In this document: positions 1-5,542 of the stretch, in pieces
Position numbering within the stretch: position 1 is the stretch's first letter
Layout: every line of letters starts with the position of its first letter
Assembly (NCBI GenBank): GCA_016282215.1
Contig: JAEEKC010000167.1
Coordinates: 1 to 6,938, forward strand
Direction: 5' to 3'
From: Lachnospiraceae bacterium
GTDB lineage: Bacteria; Bacillota; Clostridia; Lachnospirales; Lachnospiraceae
Length of the DNA: 6,938 bases
The notes under the pieces: model-generated
What the model saw: only the letters and a program-made list of their open reading frames with translations
What the model was told of the DNA's origin: nothing
Databases searched by the model: none
Program-made: the position numbers and the translations under genes

Positions 1-459
1 GCGCAGACACTCATGGATGATAAATTCAATTCCAGTATCTATATCATGATGGATACCCTGACCTATCTGAAAAAGGGCGGGCGTATCACGCCGGCGGCTG
101 CCGCTGTTGGAACGCTTCTGAAGATCAAACCCGTACTGACGATCCAGGGAGAAAAGCTGGACGCTTTTGCAAAGGCAAGGACGCCCATGCTGGGCAAGAA
201 GATCATGATCGATGCCATGAAAAAAGACATCGAGCAACGGTTTGGCGGCCTGGATGAAAACGCCTGCAAGAGAGTGACGCTGCAGATCGCCTATACGAAA
301 GATTATGATAAGGCGCAGGAGTTCTGTGATCAGGTAATGGAAGCATTCCCGGGCTTTGAAAAACCGGTGATCATGCCGCTGTCCCTTTCCGTTGCCTGCC
401 ATATCGGACCGGGCGCGCTGGCGATTGCGTGCACGCAAGACCTATTTCCCAATTTATAA
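1..459 (+). CDS. DegV family fatty-acid-binding protein, C-terminal part (5' end outside window)
   Basis: The reading frame is open from base 1, so the Met at base 13 is internal and the true start lies upstream. About 152 residues are visible; DegV proteins are usually about 280-290 residues, so roughly the C-terminal half is present. Seen: the family signature TLTYLKKGGRITPAAAAVG followed by LLKIKPVLTIQGEKLDAFAKART, which forms the hinge into the C-terminal domain, and a C-terminal HIGPGALAIA block matching the conserved H(T/I)GPGALG stretch near the lipid pocket. Family knowledge: DegV/FakB proteins are cytoplasmic, bind one fatty acid, and in some Firmicutes present it to a FakA kinase for phosphorylation. 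No fakA is visible here, so the fatty-acid role is inferred from family only. The gene ends at TAA 457-459. The next gene starts 177 bp later behind its own regulatory region. Confidence 0.9.
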   Translation, partial: AQTLMDDKFNSSIYIMMDTLTYLKKGGRITPAAAAVGTLLKIKPVLTIQGEKLDAFAKARTPMLGKKIMIDAMKKDIEQRFGGLDENACKRVTLQIAYTKDYDKAQEFCDQVMEAFPGFEKPVIMPLSLSVACHIGPGALAIACTQDLFPNL

Positions 460-473
460 TTCTCAGATACATT

Positions 474-491
474 GTTAAGGAACCGTTAAGG
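474..491 (+). promoter_or_regulatory. Direct repeat GTTAAGG-N4-GTTAAGG, candidate OmpR-family operator
   Basis: Two identical 7-mers GTTAAGG at 474-480 and 485-491 are separated by AACC, an 11-bp period. This 7-4-7 layout is the classic site for OmpR/PhoB-family regulators, which bind head-to-tail on one DNA face, and it resembles the TTTAAG-N5-TTTAAG site of streptococcal CiaR. It lies upstream of the DUF975 gene, which is followed by an OmpR-family regulator gene, so autoregulation is a natural inference. A weak alternative is that part of it forms a small bulged hairpin (AACC/GGTT) before the T run at 500-505, acting as a poor terminator for degV. Confidence 0.5.
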
Positions 492-503
492 TTTACCGAT
501 TTT

Positions 504-533
504 TTCTGAAAGATTCTTTTTGTAAGATATACA
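504..533 (+). promoter_or_regulatory. Weak candidate promoter for the DUF975/two-component unit
   Basis: TTCTGA at 504-509 and TATACA at 528-533 are 18 bp apart. The -35 is poor (3 of 6) and the -10 moderate, as expected of a promoter that needs an activator. The GTTAAGG direct repeat ends 12 bp upstream of the -35. An overlapping alternative -10 is TAAGAT at 523-528. The exact start site cannot be fixed by eye. Confidence 0.3.
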
Positions 534-551
534 CATAACAAACAAAGCAAA

Positions 552-565
552 CGCAGCTAGCTGCG
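552..565. repeat. 14-bp perfect palindrome in the DUF975 leader
   Basis: CGCAGCTAGCTGCG reads the same on both strands. As RNA it would form a 5-bp stem with a CUAG loop; as DNA it is a symmetric dimer site. It lies about 70-85 bases before the start codon, probably within the 5' untranslated leader. No T run follows, so it is not an intrinsic terminator. Confidence 0.6.
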
Positions 566-636
566 AAACACATATCCATAGACGGACGGTAAAGTACAAG
601 GTCCCAAAATGGATCACCTAAGAGGAGGAAAATGTT

Positions 637-1710
637 ATGTGGACAAGAAAAGAGTTGAAGGAAAAAGGAAAAACAAGTTTTAAGAAAAACTACTGGAAAG
701 CGGTTTTGGTATCCCTGATCATGGTCATCATCTCCGGCGGTTTTGGCGGAGTTAACGGTGGAAATGTTTCGCATAATTACAACAGGCTCCAAAATCCGAA
801 AGAGATGATCGGCGAGGTCCAGGAAGACCTGGATGATGCAAAAGAAGATCTGGACGATGCAAAAGAAGATCTGGACGATGCAAAAAAAGACCTGGACGAA
901 GCCAAAGAAGAAGGCGCCACTGTTATCAACGGCTCTGATATCTTAAAAGAACTCGACAAAGAACATTTCAATTTCAAAGCTGATTTTGCCGATGACATGA
1001 CAACCGGAGCGATCGTATTCGTCGTCATCGTTGCAGTGATCTTCGTACTGCTGATCGTATTTATCGCCATGGCAGTCGGATTTGCGATCTCGGCCTTTGT
1101 GCTGGATCCCATCGAAGTAGGATGCAACAAGTTTTTCACGAAGAACTTAGATGAGCCCGCAGCGATCGGTTCCAATGTACTTTACGCTTTTGATCACAGC
1201 TACTTAAATGTAGCAAAGACAATGTTCTTCCGTGATCTGTATATCACCCTTTGGGGCATGCTCTTCGTCATCCCCGGTATCGTGAAGGCTTATGAGTATC
1301 GGATGATCCCTTACCTTCTGGCAGAGCATCCGGAAATGACTAAGAAAGAAGTATTTGCAAAGAGCCGTGAGATGATGAGCGGAAACAAGTGGAAAGCATT
1401 TGTACTGGATCTTTCCTTCATCGGCTGGAACCTGTTATCCATCCTGACCTGCGGCATCCTTTCCATCTTCTACGTAAATCCTTACATCAATGCAACCAAT
1501 GCAGCGCTGTATGACGCATTGAAGGATAAGGAAGAGCAGCCTGAATACTTCTACAATGATACAGCAGATGCAACAGATACAGCAGATGTTCAGGAAGAGT
1601 TCGTAAATGATGTAATGGTTACTGATGAAGCCAAAATGATCGAAGATACAGGCAAAGATGCACAGATTGAAGCAAGTACTGATCAGGATTCAGAGTCGGC
1701 AAATGGCTGA
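637..1710 (+). CDS. DUF975 family multi-pass membrane protein with inserted heptad-repeat coiled coil
   Basis: The start at 637 is set by AGAGGAGG at 621-628; the nearby ATG at 632 is in another frame with an early stop. The 357-residue product opens with the typical DUF975 N-terminus (TRKELKEKGKTSFKKNYWKA). Hydrophobic segments lie near residues 21-36, 124-156, 201-216 and 255-283. Conserved blocks are FFRDLYITLWGMLFVIPGIV (197-216), KAYEYRMIPYLLAEHP (217-232), the SREMMSGNKWKAFVLDLSF stretch (243-261) and NPYINATNAALY (281-292). Between the first two membrane segments sits an acidic coiled coil of four heptads (62-89), probably outside the cell if the N-terminus is inside. The tail from about 295 is acidic and low-complexity. 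Members are common integral membrane proteins of Clostridia with no established biochemical role, so no function is claimed. A 67-bp terminator-free gap leads to the response regulator gene, suggesting cotranscription and a role in envelope sensing or response. Confidence 0.88.
   Translation: MWTRKELKEKGKTSFKKNYWKAVLVSLIMVIISGGFGGVNGGNVSHNYNRLQNPKEMIGEVQEDLDDAKEDLDDAKEDLDDAKKDLDEAKEEGATVINGSDILKELDKEHFNFKADFADDMTTGAIVFVVIVAVIFVLLIVFIAMAVGFAISAFVLDPIEVGCNKFFTKNLDEPAAIGSNVLYAFDHSYLNVAKTMFFRDLYITLWGMLFVIPGIVKAYEYRMIPYLLAEHPEMTKKEVFAKSREMMSGNKWKAFVLDLSFIGWNLLSILTCGILSIFYVNPYINATNAALYDALKDKEEQPEYFYNDTADATDTADVQEEFVNDVMVTDEAKMIEDTGKDAQIEASTDQDSESANG
820..903 (+). repeat. Four tandem 21-bp units encoding heptads (coiled coil)
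   Basis: Units lie at 820-840, 841-861, 862-882 and 883-903. The second and third are identical at all 21 bases; the first and fourth differ at a few positions. They encode QEDLDDA, KEDLDDA, KEDLDDA and KKDLDEA (residues 62-89 of the DUF975 protein). Leu and Ala, three residues apart, form the a/d seam and every other position is charged or polar. The unit equals exactly two helical turns, so slippage would add or remove whole heptads without breaking the frame. Confidence 0.9.
1558..1588 (+). repeat. 13-bp direct repeat in acidic tail of the DUF975 gene
   Basis: GATACAGCAGATG occurs at 1558-1570 and 1576-1588, an 18-bp period, encoding DTADAT then DTADVQ. It lies in the low-complexity acidic C-terminal tail, after the last membrane segment, where length variation would be tolerated. 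Confidence 0.7.
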
Positions 1711-1745
1711 TCGAAATTTATAGAATCCGATAGGAAAATACTTAG

Positions 1746-1763
1746 CCGATAAACTACTGATAA
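1746..1763 (+). promoter_or_regulatory. Imperfect 7-4-7 direct repeat just upstream of the response regulator gene
   Basis: CCGATAA at 1746-1752 and CTGATAA at 1757-1763 have an 11-bp period and six of seven bases in common; a related CCGATAG lies at 1727-1733. The spacing fits an OmpR-family site, but the sequence differs from the GTTAAGG repeat and it sits immediately before the GAGG ribosome site (1768-1771). Binding here could only repress or be incidental. No convincing promoter was found in the 1711-1777 gap. Confidence 0.25.
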
Positions 1764-1777
1764 ATTCGAGGATTATT

Positions 1778-2461
1778 ATGAAGCATAAGATCTTAATAGC
1801 AGATGATGAAGCAGAGATCAGACAACTTTTGAAACTGTATCTGGAAAATGAAGGCTATGAAGTGATCGAGGCGGCAGACGGAGCGGAGGCGCTCCGCCTG
1901 CTTTCCTCTGTGAAACCCGATCTGTGCATCTTGGATATCATGATGCCGAAGATCGACGGATATCAGGTTCTTCGGAAACTCAGAGAGCAGAGCAACATCC
2001 CTGTACTGATCCTGTCGGCCAAAGATGCGGATTCCGAAAAGATCTTAGGACTGAACCTCGGCGCCGATGATTATCTCTCAAAGCCTTTTAATCCGCTAGA
2101 GGCAGTTGCCAGAGTTCAGTCCAATATGAGGCGGTTTTATTCCCTCGGGAGCGGTGCGGAAAGTAAGCAGCTGCTGACTGCGGGGGACTTAAGTCTCGAT
2201 CCGGAAACCTGCCAGCTGAAAAAAGACGGAGCGCCGATTCAGCTGACCAGCGTGGAATACAAGATCATGGAGCTTTTCATGTCACATCCGGGAAAGGTGT
2301 TTACCAAACAGCAGATCTATGAATATGCCTGGGGTGAAGAGTATATCATCGCAGACAACAATATCATGGTATGTATCTCAAAACTTCGCAGCAAACTCTC
2401 AGATGATCCGTCGGCGTATATCAAGACCATGCGCGGACTGGGTTACCGTCTGGAAGTATAA
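1778..2461 (+). CDS. OmpR/VanR-type response regulator transcription factor
   Basis: A cytoplasmic DNA-binding regulator activated by phosphorylation, 227 residues, the normal length for the OmpR family. The receiver domain spans about 1-120: acidic pair D9/D10, phospho-acceptor D53 in ILDIMMP, switch residue S80 in LILSAKD, Y99 and conserved K102 in YLSKPF. The winged-helix domain spans about 131-227, with the recognition-helix region NNIMVCISKLRSKL and the closing hairpin IKTMRGLGYRLEV. All catalytic residues are present, so it should be functional. The start is supported by GAGG at 1768-1771, 6 bp before ATG. The kinase gene begins 6 bp after its stop, making this a cognate pair. By overall look it falls in the VanR-like part of the family, but no vancomycin-resistance genes are nearby, so that role should not be assumed. 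A likely target is the GTTAAGG repeat upstream of the DUF975 gene (inference). Confidence 0.95.
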   Translation: MKHKILIADDEAEIRQLLKLYLENEGYEVIEAADGAEALRLLSSVKPDLCILDIMMPKIDGYQVLRKLREQSNIPVLILSAKDADSEKILGLNLGADDYLSKPFNPLEAVARVQSNMRRFYSLGSGAESKQLLTAGDLSLDPETCQLKKDGAPIQLTSVEYKIMELFMSHPGKVFTKQQIYEYAWGEEYIIADNNIMVCISKLRSKLSDDPSAYIKTMRGLGYRLEV

Positions 2462-2467
2462 AATATT

Positions 2468-3706
2468 ATGGATACGAAATTAAAAGAATTTCAGACATTT
2501 CTCATTAAACGTTTTCTCCTGGTCATGATCATCGTCAGTCTCATTGAGATGGGCGTGACCGGCCTGATCAATAATGTGATCATTCCCTTTATCAATCGAT
2601 TTTTCTTCGCCGGAGTAACGCCGGGACGGATCGGCATCACCGGCGTTCTGGCGCTGGCCACACTGATCCTGAGCGCGATCGTTCTGGAACTGTTTCAGTT
2701 TCTGCTTCCGGGCCGATTTCAGCAATGGATCACTTCTGTCATTGGTTTTATCGCAGAAAGACTGCCGGCATCGAATAAAAAAGAGATATCTGTCAGCGGT
2801 CCGGATCTTACGCAGAGCGAGTGGAATGCCCGGATCCTGACGGAGATGGGGAAATCAAAGCAGCTCCTGCTTCTTTTGATCCTGCTCGGATGCATTCTGA
2901 TGGTTGTGCTGCCGATGGTGATCGGTGCATATCTTTATGCAAAAACCGTCGTCAGACAGTTTCGTATCATTGCTTCGCAGCAACAGGAACAGCGGCTTTT
3001 GTATGAAAGAAAAAGAAACCTTATGCTCTCTGATATCGCGCATGACCTTCGTACTCCCATGACAACGGTCAGCGGCTATGCGAAAGCACTGTCTGATCAT
3101 ATAGTACCGAAGGAAAAGGAAGATGAGTATTTGGATGGTATCATGCGAAAATCCAAACGGATGAACGAGCTGATCGATCTTTTGTTTTCTTATGTCAAGA
3201 CAGATTCCGAGGGCTTTGCGCTGAAAAAAGAAAAAACAGATGTCTGCGAGCTTTTGCGTTCCATCGCTGCGGACGCTTTCGGTGATATAGAAGACGCAGG
3301 GATGGAATTGTTTGTTGAGATCCCGGAAGAACGCTGTATGTTAGAGATTGACAGAGTGCAGTTTACCCGCAGCATTCATAACCTTCTGACCAATGCGATC
3401 CGTCATAATGAGGCGGGAACCGGGATCTGCGTGGCTGCGACCATGGAAGATGACCTGAAGATCTTTATTGCCGACAGTGGTAAAGTGATTGAAAAAGAAG
3501 TGGCAGAGCATATTTTTGAACCCTTTATGATGGGAGACAGTTCGAGAAACAGCAAGGGCGGGAGCGGACTTGGTTCCTCTATCGCCAAAAAGATCATGGA
3601 TCTGCATGGCTTTGGGCTGCGGCTTTTGCAGAATAAAGAATTGTCGCCATATCCGCTTATGAAGGGGTATACGAAAGCATTTATGATCTCTGCGGAAATA
3701 TTATAA
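2468..3706 (+). CDS. Membrane sensor histidine kinase (VanS-like), partner of the preceding regulator
   Basis: A 412-residue sensor kinase expected to phosphorylate the upstream regulator. Hydrophobic segments lie near residues 15-38, 55-80 and 132-157; a short one at 86-98 is uncertain, leaving the topology unclear (an even number of crossings is needed to keep the kinase inside). No PAS or clear HAMP domain is seen; a short helical linker (158-187) leads to the HisKA motif DIAHDLRTPMTTVSGYAKAL with phospho-acceptor H192. The ATPase domain has the N box NLLTNAIRHN (305-314), the F box IFEPF (349-353) and the G2 box GGSGLGSSIAKKI (364-376). The G1 box reads DSGKVI (336-341) rather than the usual DNGxGI. 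The start at 2468 is only 6 bp after the regulator stop; the weak ribosome site GGAAG at 2452-2456 lies within the regulator gene, suggesting translational coupling. No terminator follows. The signal sensed is unknown. Confidence 0.93.
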   Translation: MDTKLKEFQTFLIKRFLLVMIIVSLIEMGVTGLINNVIIPFINRFFFAGVTPGRIGITGVLALATLILSAIVLELFQFLLPGRFQQWITSVIGFIAERLPASNKKEISVSGPDLTQSEWNARILTEMGKSKQLLLLLILLGCILMVVLPMVIGAYLYAKTVVRQFRIIASQQQEQRLLYERKRNLMLSDIAHDLRTPMTTVSGYAKALSDHIVPKEKEDEYLDGIMRKSKRMNELIDLLFSYVKTDSEGFALKKEKTDVCELLRSIAADAFGDIEDAGMELFVEIPEERCMLEIDRVQFTRSIHNLLTNAIRHNEAGTGICVAATMEDDLKIFIADSGKVIEKEVAEHIFEPFMMGDSSRNSKGGSGLGSSIAKKIMDLHGFGLRLLQNKELSPYPLMKGYTKAFMISAEIL

Positions 3707-3714
3707 GTATAGGG

Positions 3715-3743
3715 TTGTCACATCATTCTGTATTTGATAAAAT
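3715..3743 (+). promoter_or_regulatory. Sigma-A promoter for the chemoreceptor gene
   Basis: TTGTCA (3715-3720, 5 of 6 consensus) and TAAAAT (3738-3743, 5 of 6) are separated by exactly 17 bp. Transcription should start near 3750, giving a leader of about 83 bases before the ATG at 3833. The promoter begins 9 bp after the kinase stop codon, so the chemoreceptor has its own transcription start. Confidence 0.75.
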
Positions 3744-3746
3744 ACA
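3729..3746. promoter_or_regulatory. 18-bp inverted repeat over the -10 box, candidate repressor operator
   Basis: TGTATTTGATAAAATACA has perfect 7-bp arms (3729-3735 and 3740-3746) around GATA and covers the whole -10 hexamer. A symmetric protein bound here would block RNA polymerase. A further TGTATT copy lies at 3756-3761. No matching regulator can be named. Confidence 0.5.
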
Positions 3747-3750
3747 TATG

Positions 3751-3781
3751 TGTTTTGTATTGTAAAACAGGGTATTTTACA
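3751..3781 (+). other. Overlapping, mutually exclusive inverted repeats in the chemoreceptor leader
   Basis: TGTTTT (3751-3756) can pair with AAAACA (3764-3769), while TGTAAAA (3761-3767) can pair with TTTTACA (3775-3781), with 7-base loops in each case. The middle strand is shared, so only one hairpin forms at a time. ACAGGG also occurs as a direct repeat at 3767-3772 and 3779-3784. No T run follows either stem, so a simple terminator switch is not supported; DNA operator use is equally possible. Confidence 0.35.
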
Positions 3782-3788
3782 GGGATAT

Positions 3789-3810
3789 CAGGCTGGGGAT
3801 AAAAAGCCTG
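3789..3810 (+). other. Leader hairpin upstream of the chemoreceptor ribosome site
   Basis: CAGGCT (3789-3794) and AGCCTG (3805-3810) form a perfect 6-bp stem with a 10-base loop, ending 11 bases before the G-rich ribosome site at 3822-3827. It could affect translation, but no known riboswitch core is recognised. Confidence 0.35.
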
Positions 3811-3832
3811 TATTCCGGAACGGGGGGCGTTT

Positions 3833-5362
3833 ATGAACGATAACACAAACAAAATGGTTGAAAATCTGACAGATGAACAGCGGCAGAAACTTGTAAATCA
3901 GTCTGAAGCTGCCATCGCCAACAAGCTTTCTTCCGTAACTATCACGATTCTGTGTGGTATGATCACAATCACATATATTGCGACCATGGCCATGAAGCTG
4001 GTGCCTGCGGCAGTCGGCACAGTCATATTGATCCTTGCCGTTGCGCCGATCATTTTATGCTGGCTTTTTTATCTGAAGGATAAGAATTCCGGCTTGATCA
4101 AGCATATCGTAGGCATAGGGTTTGCAATCCTCTATACCGTGATCCTTTTTACTTCCGATGTCGATATTGTCTTTATGTATGTCATTCCCATTCTCGTTGT
4201 TGTTACCATGTTCGGTGATGTAAAATATACTGCGCTTTGCAGTATTGGGGCAGCGATCGAGAATTTTATTTATGTGGGTATTCAATTTGCCAAAGGGAAT
4301 GTGGATCAGCAGACTTCCACAACACTTCCCATGCGGGCAGTATTGCTGACGTTGACGGCATTCTGCCTGGTTACTGTGGCAAGCTCAACCAGAAAGTTTC
4401 AGCAGATCAGACTGTCGCGTCTTTATATTGAGCAGGAACGCGAGAAGAATATGCTGGCTGAGATCCTGATGATCTCCGGCAGGATGACCGATTCCATCGG
4501 AAGAATCTCGAATGAAATGGCTACCCTGAAGGAATCCACCGATCAGACACTCCTTAGCATGAACGAAGTGAATGCCGGTACGGCGGAATCCGCTGATGCG
4601 GTTCAGAATCAGCTGATCAAGACAGAAGAGATCCAGAGTCATATTGAAGATGTGAAGCAGGCGGCCAGCACCATCGGCGGCAATGTCAAAGAATCCATTG
4701 ATGCAGTGGAAGGCGGACAGCAGAATATCAGCAGAATGAACGAGCTGACCGGCGAAGTAGATAAGGCGGGCAAGGATGTGGCGAGTGCACTTGAGATGTT
4801 CCGAGAGACCACTTCACAGATGAATTCCATCACCGAACTGATCACCAACGTTGCTGACCAGACTTCCCTCTTAGCGTTGAATGCGTCCATTGAAGCGGCA
4901 CGCGCGGGCGAAGCCGGAAGAGGATTTGCGGTTGTTGCATCCGAAATTTCGAATCTGGCAAAACAGACCACGGAAGCGACCGATAATATCAATCATCTGA
5001 TCGATGATATCAATTCCCAGCTCGGCAATATGGTAGATACCATCGATAAGCTGCTGAAAACCGGTGAAGAAGAGAGCAACTGTGCAAATGAAACGGCCGA
5101 GAGTTTTGTCAAAATCTCCGGCAGCGTAGATGAGATCAGAGTACATTCCGAAGGCATGATCCGCATCGTTGAGAATCTGGCCCATGCCAATGAAGAGATT
5201 GTCAACAGCATCCAGACAATCTCAGCCATCACAGAAGAGGTGACGGCCCATGCCAGCACCACCTATGCAGGCAGCGAACAGAACCAGGAGATCGTGACAC
5301 AGATCAATTCTCTGGTAGAAGGGCTGAACTCGGATGCAGCGGAGCTGAAGTCCTATTCGTGA
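3833..5362 (+). CDS. Methyl-accepting chemotaxis protein with membrane-embedded sensor region
   Basis: A 509-residue chemoreceptor-type protein that should control CheA through CheW. After a hydrophilic N-terminus (1-32), six hydrophobic segments lie near 33-53, 57-79, 89-107, 110-127, 131-151 and 166-184, joined by short loops, leaving no room for an extracellular ligand-binding domain. No HAMP domain is seen; a helical stretch (about 187-235) leads straight to the coiled-coil signalling domain. The hairpin tip is well conserved: ADQTSLLALNASIEAARAGE (341-360) followed by AGRGFAVVASEISNLAKQTT (361-380), the CheA/CheW contact region. The C-terminus lacks a NWETF-type receptor-methylation tether. 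The start has an unusual ribosome site, GGGGGG at 3822-3827, 5 bp before ATG. It has its own promoter upstream and a strong terminator downstream, so it is probably monocistronic. No che or flagellar gene is in view, so an effect other than motility remains possible. Confidence 0.93.
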   Translation: MNDNTNKMVENLTDEQRQKLVNQSEAAIANKLSSVTITILCGMITITYIATMAMKLVPAAVGTVILILAVAPIILCWLFYLKDKNSGLIKHIVGIGFAILYTVILFTSDVDIVFMYVIPILVVVTMFGDVKYTALCSIGAAIENFIYVGIQFAKGNVDQQTSTTLPMRAVLLTLTAFCLVTVASSTRKFQQIRLSRLYIEQEREKNMLAEILMISGRMTDSIGRISNEMATLKESTDQTLLSMNEVNAGTAESADAVQNQLIKTEEIQSHIEDVKQAASTIGGNVKESIDAVEGGQQNISRMNELTGEVDKAGKDVASALEMFRETTSQMNSITELITNVADQTSLLALNASIEAARAGEAGRGFAVVASEISNLAKQTTEATDNINHLIDDINSQLGNMVDTIDKLLKTGEEESNCANETAESFVKISGSVDEIRVHSEGMIRIVENLAHANEEIVNSIQTISAITEEVTAHASTTYAGSEQNQEIVTQINSLVEGLNSDAAELKSYS

Positions 5363-5430
5363 TCATCCTCAAGTATAACGTTACAGAAAAGATACTATTC
5401 ATAAAGGCTTATATATATAATTACTTCCGG

Positions 5431-5458
5431 GCACAGGCATTTCGCCTGTGCTTTTTTT
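5431..5458 (+). terminator. Intrinsic terminator of the chemoreceptor gene
   Basis: A perfect 8-bp GC-rich stem, GCACAGGC (5431-5438) and GCCTGTGC (5444-5451), has a 5-base loop ATTTC and is followed by seven Ts (5452-5458). It lies 68 bp after the chemoreceptor stop. There is no T run on the other side, so it works on the plus strand only and separates this gene from the topoisomerase gene. Confidence 0.93.
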
Positions 5459-5462
5459 ATAC

Positions 5463-5491
5463 TTGCATACCGAACGTTTGTTTGCTATAAT
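5463..5491 (+). promoter_or_regulatory. Extended -10 sigma-A promoter P1 of the topoisomerase gene
   Basis: A perfect TATAAT at 5486-5491 preceded by TGC (5483-5485) gives an extended -10 element; TTGCAT at 5463-5468 is a partial -35 exactly 17 bp upstream. Start near 5498, giving a leader of about 134 bases. The spacer contains the SOS-box-like sequence listed separately. Confidence 0.7.
5471..5484. promoter_or_regulatory. LexA/DinR-like SOS box inside promoter P1
   Basis: CGAACGTTTGTTTG contains the Gram-positive LexA core GAAC-N4-GTTY and fits the Bacillus-type CGAACRNRYGTTY pattern except for one spacer base. It lies wholly between the -35 and -10 of P1, where LexA would exclude RNA polymerase. 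From memory, the Bacillus subtilis parE-parC operon is reported in the LexA regulon, which would agree with SOS control of this gene. No binding evidence is available here. Confidence 0.5.
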
Positions 5492-5515
5492 AAGCGAAGT
5501 GATTAGAAAATCCCC

Positions 5516-5534
5516 ACATTTAGTAGTAAAATGT
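5516..5534. repeat. Inverted repeat ACATTT / AAATGT between the two promoters
   Basis: ACATTT (5516-5521) and AAATGT (5529-5534) are perfect 6-bp arms with a 7-base loop. The same 6-mers recur in opposite order at 5558-5563 and 5568-5573, so RNA from P1 could pair in several exclusive ways, or one DNA-binding protein could recognise both sites. Confidence 0.4.
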
Positions 5535-5542
5535 AAAATCAG

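Noticed and set aside
479..505. Possible terminator of degV (AACC/GGTT hairpin and T run)
   Set aside because: The stem is only 4 bp plus 2 after a bulge, too weak to call; the direct repeat explains the pattern better.
493..792. Minus-strand open frame over the DUF975 leader and gene start
   Set aside because: It covers the plus-strand promoter, ribosome site and start of a clear gene, has no recognisable domain, and is better explained as a shadow.
820..882. CRISPR-like or mobile-element repeat
   Set aside because: Units are contiguous, in frame, 21 bp long and encode heptads; there are no spacers.
777..1175. Minus-strand frame rich in Ser/Arg repeats
   Set aside because: The repeat is the antisense reading of the DUF975 heptad array; the plus strand has the conserved family protein.
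1778..3706. Vancomycin resistance regulator pair vanRS
   Set aside because: The proteins are VanR/VanS-like in general form only, and no vanH, vanA/B/D or vanX gene is present.
3751..3832. Cyclic-di-GMP or other riboswitch in the chemoreceptor leader
   Set aside because: No conserved GEMM-type core or other known riboswitch motif is seen; only small hairpins.
4639..5262. Several minus-strand frames across the chemoreceptor
   Set aside because: They overlap the highly conserved signalling domain coded on the plus strand and have no ribosome sites or family likeness.
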